Shown here one piece after another: positions 9,670-18,730 of a stretch of DNA of 64,000 nucleotides; within the stretch, counting starts at the first letter, position 1; the number at the start of each line of letters is the position of its first letter. The stretch is taken from NCBI GenBank assembly GCA_964473525.1, contig CAYYPK010000005.1:242859-306858 (forward strand). Reading direction: 5' to 3'. A program made the translations under genes and the position numbers. The notes beneath the pieces were generated by a model. It was not told where the DNA came from. It saw only the letters and a list, made by a program, of their open reading frames with translations, and did not search any database. This DNA comes from GCA-2687025 sp964473525 (GTDB taxonomy: Bacteria; Poribacteria; WGA-4E; GCA-2687025).

Positions 9670-9700
9670 TCCTGGAAGCGCGCCGTTGAGGAGATGAGAC

Positions 9701-11179
9701 ATGACCGCAACCCGCCGTCCAAACATCGTCTTCATCATGGCGGACGACATGGGGTACGGCGACGTTGGCTGCTACAACGCCGACAGCAAGATACCTACGC
9801 CTAACATGGACCGTCTCGCCGACGAGGGAATGCGTCTCACCGACGCGCACTCGCCCTCCGCCGTGTGCACGCCGACGCGCTACGGCGTGTTGACAGGGCG
9901 CTACTGCTGGCGCGGCGCGCTGAAGCACGGCGTGCTCTACGGCTACGAACCTCCTCTCATCGAGCCAGAGCGGCTCACCGTGGCGGGGATGCTTCAGCGC
10001 GCTGGCTATCACACGGCGGCGGTTGGCAAGTGGCATCTCGGGCTTGGGTACACCGCCAAGCCTGGCGAGACCGTGGACTTCGATCGCCCGCTGCCGTGGG
10101 GCAACGCCACGCGTGAGTTCGAGGAGAAGATCGACTTCGAGGCGCGCATCGAGGGCGGGCCCACAGACCTGGGATTCGACGCGTTCTTCGGCGCGTCCGG
10201 GTGCCCCACGTGTCAACCGCCGTACGGCTTCATAGAGAACGACCGCTTCATAGACCCGCCGTGCGAATACCACGACGACCCTGTCTACACGAGCCGCCCC
10301 GGTATGATGTCGCCCGGGTGGGACCACGCTGACGCCGACCCAATCATCGCGGCGAGGGCGGTCGAGTACATCGAGCGCCGCGCCGAGGAGGACGCGCCGT
10401 TCTTCCTCTACCTGACGTCCGACGCGCCGCACGAGCCATGCACCGACGAGTGCAACCCGGAGTTCGCTCGAGGGCAGAGCGACGCGGGTCCACGTGGCGA
10501 CCAGGTCTGGCTGTTCGACTGGATGGTCGGCGAGGTCATGGACGCGTTGGAGCGGACGGGTCAGGCGGATGACACGCTGATTGTCGTGACGAGCGATAAC
10601 GGCGCGTTGCCCGGCGACCGTCTCCCGGGCAAGCAGGGCATGGACGCCTACGAGCTGTACGACCACAAGTCGTCAGGCGACTGGCGAGGGTACAAGTCGC
10701 ACATTTGGGAGGGCGGGCACCGCGAGCCGTTCATCGCCCGCTGGCCGGGCCAGGTCGAGGCGGGAGCTGTCTCTGACGCCCTCGTGTGTCTGTCCGACTT
10801 CATGGCGACCTGCGCGGCCATCGTGGGCGAGGATCTGCCCAACGACTCGGCCGAAGACAGCTACAACATGCTGCCCGTCCTCCTCGGGACCGACCGAGGC
10901 TCCGAGGCGCGACCCGACCTGATCCACCACTCGGCCACGGGAGCCTTCTCTATACGCCGGGGTGACTGGAAGCTCGTGCTTGGCACTCAGGGGTCTGGAG
11001 GATGGCCGCCGCCGTCGGACAGAGGGACGGACTTCGACGCGCCCGGCCAGCTCTACGACATCGCCAGCGACCCGGCCGAGCGCGAGAACTTGTGGGACGC
11101 GCGCCCAGAGGTCGTCGAGGAGCTGACCTCGCTCCTCGACGGGTATCGGGACGCAGGACGGAGCGCGCCCAGGCGCTGA
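9701..11179 (+). CDS. sulfatase (formylglycine-dependent)
   Basis: Hydrolyses sulfate esters. The 492-residue protein has the N-terminal metal site RPNIVFIMADDMGYGDVGCY and the modification motif C56-T-P-T-R60 (C-x-P-x-R), where the Cys is converted to formylglycine. Later landmarks are AAVGKWHLGLGY and VVTSDNGALPG with metal-binding Asp-Asn. No signal peptide is evident. An anaerobic or FGE-type maturase must exist elsewhere. GAGGAGATGAG precedes the ATG. The gene converges on the TonB receptor gene with no bases between the two stop codons. Together with GH51 and the TonB receptor it suggests use of sulfated or algal glycans, which is inference. Confidence 0.96.
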   Translation: MTATRRPNIVFIMADDMGYGDVGCYNADSKIPTPNMDRLADEGMRLTDAHSPSAVCTPTRYGVLTGRYCWRGALKHGVLYGYEPPLIEPERLTVAGMLQRAGYHTAAVGKWHLGLGYTAKPGETVDFDRPLPWGNATREFEEKIDFEARIEGGPTDLGFDAFFGASGCPTCQPPYGFIENDRFIDPPCEYHDDPVYTSRPGMMSPGWDHADADPIIAARAVEYIERRAEEDAPFFLYLTSDAPHEPCTDECNPEFARGQSDAGPRGDQVWLFDWMVGEVMDALERTGQADDTLIVVTSDNGALPGDRLPGKQGMDAYELYDHKSSGDWRGYKSHIWEGGHREPFIARWPGQVEAGAVSDALVCLSDFMATCAAIVGEDLPNDSAEDSYNMLPVLLGTDRGSEARPDLIHHSATGAFSIRRGDWKLVLGTQGSGGWPPPSDRGTDFDAPGQLYDIASDPAERENLWDARPEVVEELTSLLDGYRDAGRSAPRR

Positions 11180-13198
11180 CTACATTCGCGGCAGATTCGC
11201 GGTCACGCCGACGAGGATCAACCTGGGGAACTGATGCACCGGCGCGAACGCTCCCGTTGAGGCGTCGAAGCGACGAGAGAGCACGTTCGCGCGGTTCAGA
11301 GCGTTCCGCGCCTCGACGAACAGGCCAACCTCGTGATCCGCCCAACGCACGCGACGGACGAGTTGCGCGTCCAGCCTGCGATAGCTCGGATAGCGTTCGC
11401 CGTTCCTCGCGGACACGCCAGGCACCGCCTCGAACCCACCGACCAGGGTGTCGCGCACTTCGTACGCCGTGTAGGGACGTCCGCCGATGAACTGCCACTT
11501 CGCTCCTAGCGTCCAGGCGCGGCCGACCTGCCTGGATCCGCTGAGGGTGACGAGGCGGCGATAGTCGAAGTCGCTAGGGTACGACGCTTCGCCGGGAGCC
11601 GATCGCGCGACGGCGCGAGACAGCGCGGCGACGACGGCGACGTGGCCGCGCGTGCGGCGCAGTCGGGCTTCCAGCTCGAGCCCGCGTGTCTCGCGTTCGG
11701 CCGAAGCGCGCAGTTCGCCCGACGGGCGCTTCGAGTCAGCGTCTAAGAGGACGCGCAGATGTCGGTACTCCTTGGCGTACACCTCGGCGCTGACGACGAC
11801 GCCGCCGGCAGCACGGTGCGTCAGACGCGTGGCAATGTGGGTGGCGGTCGAGTCTGGTAGCGACGCGTTCGCTTCGTCGAGGGCTAGTTCAAAGTAGGAC
11901 GGCGACTGTCGCGTGACGCCCGCCGCAAGCCGCAGCTCGGCGCCATCGCTGAGACGCGCGACCGCCGCCACCCTTGGCGTCAGCCCGCCACTGTCCGTTA
12001 GCGTCAGGCGCATGACGCGAAGGCCCAGACTGAGTCTCAGCCACCGCGCGGGTGAGTGGGACGCGTCGGCGTACGCCGCGAGCCTGTGTCCAACCCGCTC
12101 GACATCGACCCGCTGTCGGCCCAGCCACACGTCCTGCCCGACGTTCTCGCTGAACCCCCGCCACGGCCTCGACGCGATGTCGTGCGCGACGCTGACGCGA
12201 CGCCAATGGACGCCGAGGGTTGCAGCAACAGCCGGCGAGCCCAAGTCCACGGCGGCCTCAACGCCCGAGTGGGTTTCCATCGAGTCATCGGTGTAGGCGG
12301 CTTCCAGGATGGGCGGCTCCCAGGCCTGGGCGTCGTACGTGGCCCGCACGTCGTAGAGTGTCACCCGCGTGCGCGCGCCGCCCCCGTGCCGCTGCGTCCA
12401 CGTCGCGCCGACGGCGCGCTTCGTGGACGCGAATTCGTCGGTCGGCGCCGCGGCGCCCCGTCCGACGGCGACATTCGACGAGCCGAGGAGCGCGAAGGCG
12501 CTGACGTGTGCGTTCGATGACACGTCGTAGCTCAGCTTGGCGTGACCATCGCGGTAGGACGGCGTCGCCGTCAGGGCGGCAGGTCGCCGCACGGAATCGA
12601 GTAGTCCCGCGCGGTACGAGGCGATCCACGAACCACGGGCGCGGCGGAAACCACCCTCGAGCGACGCAGCGGCGCCGACGGGTGACGCTTCCCCGGATGC
12701 CTGAAGCCCTCCTCGGCGCCCCTCGCGCAGGCGGACGTCAAGCACTGACGACATGCGACCACCGTACCGCGTTGGGAAGGCGCCCACGTGGAACTCCGCC
12801 TCTCGCACGGCGGATGGAGACAGGATGGTGACGATCCCACCGGTTTCTCCCTGCCATGCCATGTGGCCAATGCTTGGGATGTCTACGCCATCGACGCGGA
12901 CAGCGTTCTCCGTCGGGTCGCCGCCGCGCACTGACAGGCTAGCCGTCCGGTCAGACACGCTCGCCGCGCTGGGTAGAGACGCGAAGGCTCTGGTGACGTC
13001 CCACAGGGCGCCGATCTCGTACCGGAGCTCCTCTCCAATGCGCACGGCGCCTGCGTCAGCGGCAGCGGGGCGTGTCACCACGATCGGCTCCAGTGACCCC
13101 TGCGCGAAGGCTGACACGCAGAGCGTCGCGAACGCCAGACAGGCTGTCTGGCATGTCGCGAGCAGCGTACTGAGCCTGCCGATGGCGTGAGACCACAT
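11180..13198 (-). CDS. TonB-dependent outer-membrane receptor
   Basis: Outer-membrane receptor of about 672 residues. I chose the ATG at 13198 over one 13 codons upstream because it gives a signal peptide directly (MWSHAIGRLSTLLATCQTAC, cleavage near SAFAQ). Next comes a plug domain with SDRTASLSVRGGDPTENAVR and VDGVDIPSIGHMAW, then a beta barrel whose strands end in alternating patterns to the C-terminus. TonB proteins bring large or scarce ligands (glycans, siderophores, cobalamin) across the outer membrane. Ligand is unknown; convergence with the sulfatase hints at a sulfated oligosaccharide. The presence of this gene implies a diderm organism. Confidence 0.9.
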   Translation of the reverse strand: MWSHAIGRLSTLLATCQTACLAFATLCVSAFAQGSLEPIVVTRPAAADAGAVRIGEELRYEIGALWDVTRAFASLPSAASVSDRTASLSVRGGDPTENAVRVDGVDIPSIGHMAWQGETGGIVTILSPSAVREAEFHVGAFPTRYGGRMSSVLDVRLREGRRGGLQASGEASPVGAAASLEGGFRRARGSWIASYRAGLLDSVRRPAALTATPSYRDGHAKLSYDVSSNAHVSAFALLGSSNVAVGRGAAAPTDEFASTKRAVGATWTQRHGGGARTRVTLYDVRATYDAQAWEPPILEAAYTDDSMETHSGVEAAVDLGSPAVAATLGVHWRRVSVAHDIASRPWRGFSENVGQDVWLGRQRVDVERVGHRLAAYADASHSPARWLRLSLGLRVMRLTLTDSGGLTPRVAAVARLSDGAELRLAAGVTRQSPSYFELALDEANASLPDSTATHIATRLTHRAAGGVVVSAEVYAKEYRHLRVLLDADSKRPSGELRASAERETRGLELEARLRRTRGHVAVVAALSRAVARSAPGEASYPSDFDYRRLVTLSGSRQVGRAWTLGAKWQFIGGRPYTAYEVRDTLVGGFEAVPGVSARNGERYPSYRRLDAQLVRRVRWADHEVGLFVEARNALNRANVLSRRFDASTGAFAPVHQFPRLILVGVTANLPRM

Positions 13199-13364
13199 GC
13201 GCGGATTCTTCCGCACGCGTCGAAGCCCCGCAAGCAACTGGCCCGCGGCTCCGCGTTCTGCGAGGCGCGCGCCACACCGCTAGCTTTGACAACTCCACGA
13301 AGCCGTGGTCTCCTGAGGAGCAAGCTCTGACCATGGCGACCGCGCATCACGACGGAGGAGAGAG

Positions 13365-14663
13365 ATGATCCGACCTAGACGCAGAACCCTCGCCATCGCC
13401 TGCGGGATCATGATGGGCGTGGCGGCGCTCGGAGGCGCCCAGCTATCCAACCTACAACTGGAGCTGGAGGACGTCGAGATCGGTGGCGGTTGGATCTACG
13501 GCGACCTCGACGAGGGGTTCGCCCAGGCGAAGGAGACAGGACAGCCGCTATTCGTCCTGTTCCGCTGAGTGCCCTGACAGTCCTGCAAAGGCTTTGACGG
13601 GCAGGTTGTCCGTCAGGATTCCGAGGTCCAGGCGCTGCTGGACCAGTTCGTCAAGGTGCGCGTCGTGCATATGGCGAACGTCGATCTCGCGCAGTTCCAG
13701 TTCGACTACGATCTCACCTGGGCGGCGATCTTCATGAACGCCGACGGCACGGTCTACGGCCGCTTCGGGTCCAGGTCCATCGAGGGAGCGACCGCGCACA
13801 TCTCCGTGCCGGCTCTCCAGAACGCCATGGCGCGCGCGCTGGGTCTACACGCCGGCTATCCCGCGAACCGCGCGCAGCTGGTAGACAAGCGAGGCCCGGA
13901 GCCCAGGTGGACGCGCGCGCTCGACATCCCCGCGCTCCGTCGGCGTATGGGCGACCGCCCCGAGGAGCAGACCGAGCGTAAGGGTTGCATCCACTGCCAC
14001 CACATCCACGACGGCTACAACGAGACGGCGCAGAACAGCGGCACGTTCGACCAGGAGACGATGTGGAAGTTCCCCATGCCGGACAACGTCGGCATGGCGA
14101 TCGACGTCGACTCCGGCGCGGTCGTCGAGAGCGTCGCCGAGGGTTCGTTCGCTGCGGTCGCGGGCATTCGCGCTGGGGACCAGGTCGTGTCGATGAACGG
14201 GCAGCCGATCATCTCTCAGGCGGACATGCAGTGGGTGCTTCACCACATCGCTTCCGACTCGGAGCTTGAGGTCGTCGTCGCGCGGGACGGCGCCGAGGCG
14301 CGCAAGACGCTCGCGCTCTCCGGCGATTGGAAGCGTTCGAACATCGTGTGGCGCGCGTCGTTCCCGAGCATCCGCCCGCACCTGTGGATCCGCGCGCTGG
14401 ACATGTCCGCGGAGGACAAGGCGGCGCTTGGGCTCGCTCCCGACGCCCGGGCGATGGACGTCACGACGATATGGGCGGGTGGAGTGCGGCGCGCAGGCCT
14501 CGAGATCGGCGACATCATCGTCGACGCCGACGGAGACACGTCGGCGATGGACGACGGCGAGTTCAAGATATGGCTGAAGCTGAACTACAAGGACGGCGAC
14601 AAGCTGCCCATCGTCGTGCTGCGTGACGGCAAGCGGGTCTCGCTGTCGATCCCTATCGAGTAG
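13365..14663 (+). CDS. thioredoxin-like/PDZ predicted selenoprotein (two in-frame UGA), CxxCH motif
   Basis: One frame of 433 codons interrupted only by UGA at 13566-13568 and 13575-13577. Read as Sec (U) the motif is LFVLFR-U68-V-P-U71-Q-S-C74-K-G-F-D, where Cys forms of this family have C-V-P-C-x-x-C. Before it: a signal peptide (about 1-26) and the thioredoxin-7-like lead-in GDLDEGFAQAKETGQPLF. After it the thioredoxin-like fold continues without a break, then a haem-c-type CIHCHH site (C208, C211, H212), a PDZ domain (about 245-320) and a second PDZ-like segment to the C-terminus. GGAGGAG precedes the ATG. A SECIS-like hairpin starts at the second UGA. I recall a RefSeq family called Trx7/PDZ domain-containing (seleno)protein that matches. 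A conventional gene caller would split it into two ORFs (13365-13568 and 13656-14663). The alternative is a pseudogene with two TGA mutations, unlikely because both fall exactly on redox Cys positions. Confidence 0.85.
13576..13610 (+). promoter_or_regulatory. candidate bacterial SECIS hairpin
   Basis: Starting inside the second UGA, GACA (13576-13579) pairs with TGTC (13607-13610) and CCTGC (13582-13586) pairs with GCAGG (13601-13605), with a small internal loop. The apical loop AAAGGCTTTGACGG holds several G residues, 12-22 bases after the second and first UGA. Bacterial SECIS elements sit just downstream of UGA with a G near the loop, so the fit is good. I could not compute folding energy. 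Confidence 0.55.
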
Positions 14664-14667
14664 GCGC

Positions 14668-14699
14668 GGGTCAGCGGGCTCGCGCTTGGCCCCTGACCC
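14668..14699 (+). terminator. GC-rich hairpin after the selenoprotein gene
   Basis: GGGTCAG (14668-14674) pairs with CTGACCC (14693-14699), and GGGC inside pairs with GCCC. It begins five bases after the stop codon. There is no T-run, so it may act as a Rho-independent-like or 3'-stabilising structure. Confidence 0.5.
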
Positions 14700-14842
14700 A
14701 ATGCCGAACTACTGCGCCACGTGAACCGCATGTGCCCACGCCAGCGTGCAAGGTCTGTCGACACCGAGAAGCGGCCATTGAGCGGCGCGCGGGCGGGCCT
14801 CTGTCCGATAGTCAGCGCTATGTCACACCGAAAGGCGAGACG

Positions 14843-15127
14843 ATGTGGGTGAAGCTTACCCCCGGCATCGTGGACGACCTGAGGCACCACGGGGTTGACG
14901 CTCTGATTGAGCGTGTCACGGACGGGCTACCGAACCGCTCCTATGGGGGAGACGCTGCGAAGAAGCGATGCGTAGCGCAGGCTGAGGCCGTCCGCGCGTT
15001 GCTGCGCCACATTGGGTTCGAGTCCTCGGGTCCGCCTGTGGAGCCGCACCACGTCTGTGGCGAGTGCGGTAACGACTACTACCCGGGCGAGGAGGGCAAG
15101 ACGTTGGACCTAGCCAACGTCCGGTAG
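14843..15127 (+). CDS. small hypothetical protein with C-terminal CxxC
   Basis: Unrecognised 94-residue protein (MWVKLTPGIVDDLRHHGVDA). The C-terminal segment PHHVCGECGNDYYPGEEG holds one CxxC pair. An upstream in-frame ATG at 14732 would add 37 residues that begin PACKVCRHREAAIE, a second CxxC of the type seen at the start of small zinc-finger regulators; the two pairs could then form one Cys4 site. I prefer the downstream start because AAAGGCGAG lies eight bases before it and the leader TGTCACACC matches leaders of two neighbouring genes. Function unknown. Confidence 0.5.
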   Translation: MWVKLTPGIVDDLRHHGVDALIERVTDGLPNRSYGGDAAKKRCVAQAEAVRALLRHIGFESSGPPVEPHHVCGECGNDYYPGEEGKTLDLANVR

Positions 15128-15179
15128 CCCGCGGTCCTGAGTTCCGTTAGCTCGGAGTTATGTCATACGGGAGGGCGAC

Positions 15180-16169
15180 ATGGTAGAGGGGCACGGAACA
15201 AACGAGGCTCAGAGGGCACCGCGCACGCATCTCCCGTGGTACACGCTCTTAGAAGACTGGGTGGAGATCATCCGTGCTGTATTCTGGGAGTTCTCCGGTG
15301 TGAGGGTGATCTCTGAGAAGATCGTCCCGCCTCCCCCTAACGATACGCGGCGACCAGCACCCACATTCCTGCTCTGGGTCGTCGGTATCTACGTGGCTCT
15401 TTTCGGTCTCGCGTCCAGCCGCTACGAGAACGCCGCCGATCGTGTCGAGTTGCGCGCCAACGCCGTCGTGGCGCTGCTGGCAAGCTCACACGGCCGAGAA
15501 GGCGCGTTCCCCCAGGTTGGCAAGGCTCAGAGGGAAGGGGTACCACTGCAACCAGAGTTCGCCCACCCATCGACGACGATCTCCTCCTTGTGGAGCAAAT
15601 ACCGGCCCTACGAAAAGACGGTCACTCTCCTGAGGGATGCCACCACGAGCACCTTACCGAAGAAGAACGCTTCCATTCAGAAGCCCATGATTCACATCGA
15701 CCTGTCTGGCGCGAACCTGTCTGGCGGCGATCTGAGTCTCGCGAACTTGGATGCCGCGGTCCTGAGGGGCACTGATCTGTCTGGCGCTGATCTGTCTGGC
15801 GCTGATCTGTCTTTTGCGAACCTGACCAGCGCGGATCTGTCTGATGCGAACCTGTTTGACGCGGACCTGTCTGACACGAACCTGACCAGCGCGGACTTGT
15901 CTCGCGCGAACCTGACCAGCGCGGACTTGTCTCGCGCGATATTGATCAGCGCGGACTTGTCTGGTGCGGACCTGTCGTGGGCGAACCTGTCCAACATCAA
16001 TTGGCGAGGGATTACAAATATCGAGAACGCGGCTCGTGTCGGCGACGAAGTGGGAGTGCCGGCGCGCTTTTCTGAATGGGCCACGGAGCATGGGGCACCC
16101 ATCCTTAACGGCAATCAGTACGCCGAATGGAACGCGAACCGGGGTGCGGCGCGACGTCGCGGGGAGTAG
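15180..16169 (+). CDS. membrane-anchored pentapeptide-repeat protein
   Basis: A 329-residue protein. An N-terminal region is followed by one hydrophobic segment (about residues 62-78, FLLWVVGIYVALFGLASS), a spacer, then about 20 tandem A(D/N)LSx pentapeptides (about 173-275; DLSGADLSGADLSFANLTSA style) that form a right-handed quadrilateral helix. The repeat DNA is strongly periodic at 15 bases. A short tail ends with GNQYAEWNANRG. Biochemical role is unknown for most of the family; DNA-gyrase mimicry is restricted to soluble members and is not suggested here. GGGAGGGCGAC precedes the ATG. It lies in an island of small orphan genes. Confidence 0.88.
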   Translation: MVEGHGTNEAQRAPRTHLPWYTLLEDWVEIIRAVFWEFSGVRVISEKIVPPPPNDTRRPAPTFLLWVVGIYVALFGLASSRYENAADRVELRANAVVALLASSHGREGAFPQVGKAQREGVPLQPEFAHPSTTISSLWSKYRPYEKTVTLLRDATTSTLPKKNASIQKPMIHIDLSGANLSGGDLSLANLDAAVLRGTDLSGADLSGADLSFANLTSADLSDANLFDADLSDTNLTSADLSRANLTSADLSRAILISADLSGADLSWANLSNINWRGITNIENAARVGDEVGVPARFSEWATEHGAPILNGNQYAEWNANRGAARRRGE

Positions 16170-16344
16170 CCAGATGCGGGGTTGGACCTACTACATGTTG
16201 GATTCACTCGTAGTCCTGCGGAGAGATCAGACTTGCCCTGAATATCCCCGAATCGGGCGGCTCGATCGCAAGATGTGGTATGGCGGGTCGGAAATCGGGC
16301 TGGGAAGTATGACAGAATGACGCTTATCGGAAAGCGAGGGCGTG

Positions 16345-16974
16345 ATGGGCTGGGAATGGGAAGAAGAGCAGACACGATACCTGGACTCGAGATTCGCCGC
16401 GGTAGCTCAGCGGTTTGAAGCCACCACCCGTTACGTGGCTCTAGACCGCCGCAATGCGGAGGCATTCTCCTACGAATTTGCCAGCCTGTTGAGAGACGCG
16501 GGCGGAGTCTTCGGTTCCGTGATGGATGCGATCGTCCGCGGGGACGGGAATGAGCACTGGAGGAAGAAAGGCCATCCACAGTTCCCGGACTTTCGGAAGT
16601 ACATCTGCGATCAGAGGGAGCTCGCCCATTACATCGTTGTGGATGTCGCAGGCCTAGGGCTGCTGTATCCGTTCGAGGAGTTCGACCCGGCCACCAATCC
16701 AACGGTCAAATGCCGCGAGCCTAGGTGGTGGGACGCCTACAACGCCGTCAAGCATCGAGAAGCCCTGGGGGTCACCCAGGGAAATATGGAGAATGCACTG
16801 ACGGCTCTGGCAGCGGTAGCCGTGTTAGTGTCAGGATGGGTTGGCCCGTGGAATCTCCGGTCCCACGCGCTGAAGGGCACGCTGCTCTGGCGCGTCTTCG
16901 AGGTCGACGATGTGCAGCATCGTAGGGCGTTTGATGGGCCTGGCAGCGCCGCCGTGGTAGGCATGACAGAATAG
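16345..16974 (+). CDS. hypothetical protein, possible HEPN-like helical fold
   Basis: An unrecognised, probably all-helical 209-residue protein. Seen: an acidic aromatic start (MGWEWEEEQTRYLDSRFAAV), YICDQRELAHYIVVDVAGLG, and RWWDAYNAVKHREALGVTQG followed by an Ala-rich helix. The YN-x-VKH motif followed by N-x(3)-A-L resembles the catalytic edge of some HEPN/AbiV-like proteins, but the R-x(4-6)-H RNase motif is not clear. ATG at 16345 is preferred over an adjacent GTG; AAAGCGAGGG lies upstream. A function as an abortive-infection toxin is only a possibility. Confidence 0.6.
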   Translation: MGWEWEEEQTRYLDSRFAAVAQRFEATTRYVALDRRNAEAFSYEFASLLRDAGGVFGSVMDAIVRGDGNEHWRKKGHPQFPDFRKYICDQRELAHYIVVDVAGLGLLYPFEEFDPATNPTVKCREPRWWDAYNAVKHREALGVTQGNMENALTALAAVAVLVSGWVGPWNLRSHALKGTLLWRVFEVDDVQHRRAFDGPGSAAVVGMTE

Positions 16975-17067
16975 ACCTCGTCGGAAGTGCCACCGTGCGT
17001 AGTCGCCACGGACCCCCTTAGCATAGCACCGCGATCTACGGGTTCTGTGTCAGACGAGGAGGCCACG

Positions 17068-17646
17068 ATGCTATTCCGTCAGAAGCTCGCGTTCTTCGTG
17101 TTCGGCTGCGTGTTCGTGATCGTCGGGCAGGTCGTCACCGTATTTGTCGTGCCATCTGCTAGGGCGCAGCGAGGCGCTCAACCCCCGAGGGTAGCAGAAT
17201 TCGACATCGTCAAGACCCATGCCCTGGCGATAGTGGATCATCAGGGGTTGGCACGCGGAACCCTCGCGATCAAGGATGGTATCGTAAAGCTCAGTCTCGC
17301 GGGCAGAGACCAGGGGCACGGGGGAGCGCTGCTAATCGAAGTGAACGAGGCGGGGGATGCCGCACTGACCATGAAGGCTCCAGGTCTGAGCAATGGTCTC
17401 AAGCTGTCGCAGGATCATGCGGGGGTGTCAATGGTGCAGCTTCTCGGCGGAAAGGGCGACACAGTTGTTGGGCTGACTAGCTCTCCGCGTGCCTCCGCAA
17501 GACTCGTGGCGATGCGTAACGGCAAGGCATTCGTGGCGATCACGTCGGACGAGCATGGTGGGGTCATTGGCGTGCTAGACAGATCCGGCGAGTCTGAGGT
17601 GATGCTGGGTGTCGATGAGTCTGGAAACGGCTTCGTCGACCCTTAG
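17068..17646 (+). CDS. exported or membrane-anchored hypothetical protein
   Basis: A 192-residue protein starting MLFRQKLAFFVFGCVFVIVG, a signal peptide or single anchor ending near ARAQ. The rest is beta-rich with repeated short units (LAIVDHQGLARGTLAIKD, MVQLLGGKGDTVVGLTSS, AFVAITSDEHGGVIGVLD), suggesting a small beta-solenoid or propeller-like fold outside the cytoplasm. I chose this ATG, with GAGGAGG eight bases upstream, over an in-frame start 27 codons earlier because the signal sequence then begins the protein. I do not know a function. Confidence 0.65.
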   Translation: MLFRQKLAFFVFGCVFVIVGQVVTVFVVPSARAQRGAQPPRVAEFDIVKTHALAIVDHQGLARGTLAIKDGIVKLSLAGRDQGHGGALLIEVNEAGDAALTMKAPGLSNGLKLSQDHAGVSMVQLLGGKGDTVVGLTSSPRASARLVAMRNGKAFVAITSDEHGGVIGVLDRSGESEVMLGVDESGNGFVDP

Positions 17647-17858
17647 CTGGTCTCACAGACCGAGGCGCATCTGCCGATGCTCACGGTCGTGTTGCTGTGG
17701 TCTAGCCGCAGCAAGCCAGTAGTGGGGCGGGATTCGACCACATAATGCCATTATCGGCGATCCCTTGGACGCATGCCGATAAGTGGATACGATCCTACGC
17801 GAGCAAACCGAATGGATAACGTAGGCGATCGGCCCAAGCAGGAATTCGAAGGTCACCA

Positions 17859-18317
17859 ATGCGCTTCGTGGTCATCTTGTCTGTTGTGGTCGCCCTCTTT
17901 ACGTGGGTGCCGGTCGCTACGGTCTGGCCCTCACTGTGGCGGTCGCTCGCGTCATCCGCCAAGAGTGCCGAGGCCGTTGTGTGGCTCCAGGCATCAACCG
18001 TCGTATTCTTCGCTCTCTCACTGCTGGCCGGGGGGATGGTAGGACTGGCGCTCGACGTCGTAGAGGCGGTGTTCGGTGCCCGCACGCCGAACATGGATCA
18101 CCCGATCGTAGGGGTCTGGATCATGGTCGGGTTCTGGGTGGCCTACTCATGGATCATGGTCTGGCCCGCGGTTCTAGTTGGCGTGCTGGCAAGTCGTCCA
18201 GAGCCGCACCAAGCGGGGTCTACGATGCTATTCGGGCTCATTGTGGTGCCGGTGGCAGCGCTCTTTATCAGCTTCCCCGTGATGTTCGCTGCGGAGCTCT
18301 ACTCGCAGCTACGGTGA
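17859..18317 (+). CDS. four-helix integral membrane protein, unknown function
   Basis: 152 residues with four hydrophobic segments (about 4-24, 43-68, 84-106 and 121-142), including MRFVVILSVVVALFTWVPVA and FGLIVVPVAALFISFPVMFA. No catalytic or transport motif is recognised. The 212-base spacer upstream holds no gene I can support. It belongs to the same run of short plus-strand orphan genes as its neighbours. Confidence 0.6.
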   Translation: MRFVVILSVVVALFTWVPVATVWPSLWRSLASSAKSAEAVVWLQASTVVFFALSLLAGGMVGLALDVVEAVFGARTPNMDHPIVGVWIMVGFWVAYSWIMVWPAVLVGVLASRPEPHQAGSTMLFGLIVVPVAALFISFPVMFAAELYSQLR

Positions 18318-18417
18318 CCTGCCCGGCCCGAAACCTGGCGCGCAACCGCCGAAGCGTGCGTAGATTCAGTGACTAAGCTGGTTCCAATGGTATCGACTGC
18401 GCTGAACAGGAGAGAGA

Positions 18418-18654
18418 ATGACTTGGTTCCATGTATGGCAACGTGGCGAGGTTTCCTACAAGGAGCACGCGGCGGTCGTCAAAGCCACGTTCGAGGAGGC
18501 GCGCGGCTATGCTAGGAGTAAGACGCCACCCGTGCGAGAGGGATCACTAGTAAGCCACCCCTCCATCTCTTCGAAGCCAATCTCGGCCTCTGAGTTCGAC
18601 CCCGACACCCATGACGGCCCCGAGTGGGTCATCGTGGAGGTGGACGAGGATTGA
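18418..18654 (+). CDS. small acidic hypothetical protein
   Basis: A 78-residue protein of unknown role: MTWFHVWQRGEVSYKEHAAV, a helix-forming middle (VKATFEEARGYARSKTPPV) and an acidic end (PEWVIVEVDED). CAGGAGAGAGA directly precedes the ATG, a strong ribosome-binding site, which is the main reason to accept it. The shape resembles small DUF-type proteins or antitoxin-sized partners, but no partner gene is identifiable. Confidence 0.55.
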   Translation: MTWFHVWQRGEVSYKEHAAVVKATFEEARGYARSKTPPVREGSLVSHPSISSKPISASEFDPDTHDGPEWVIVEVDED

Positions 18655-18730
18655 CCTCACCCGGCCGGCAGCGCATCCGCTGCGTCGTCGGCGAGGATAC
18701 ATAACACCGGTTAGCGGAAGGGCCGGCGGA

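Noticed and set aside
13365..13568. A separate 67-residue exported peptide
   Set aside because: It ends at UGA in the middle of the thioredoxin-like fold, and the rest of the fold continues in the same frame; treated as part of the selenoprotein.
15015..15035. tRNA T-loop-like GGTTCGAGTCC
   Set aside because: No acceptor, D or anticodon arms fit around it, and it lies in the small CxxC protein gene.
15654..16114. Minus-strand ORFs with regular repeats opposite the pentapeptide gene
   Set aside because: Their repeats (VRARQVRAGQ type) merely mirror the 15-base period of the pentapeptide repeats.
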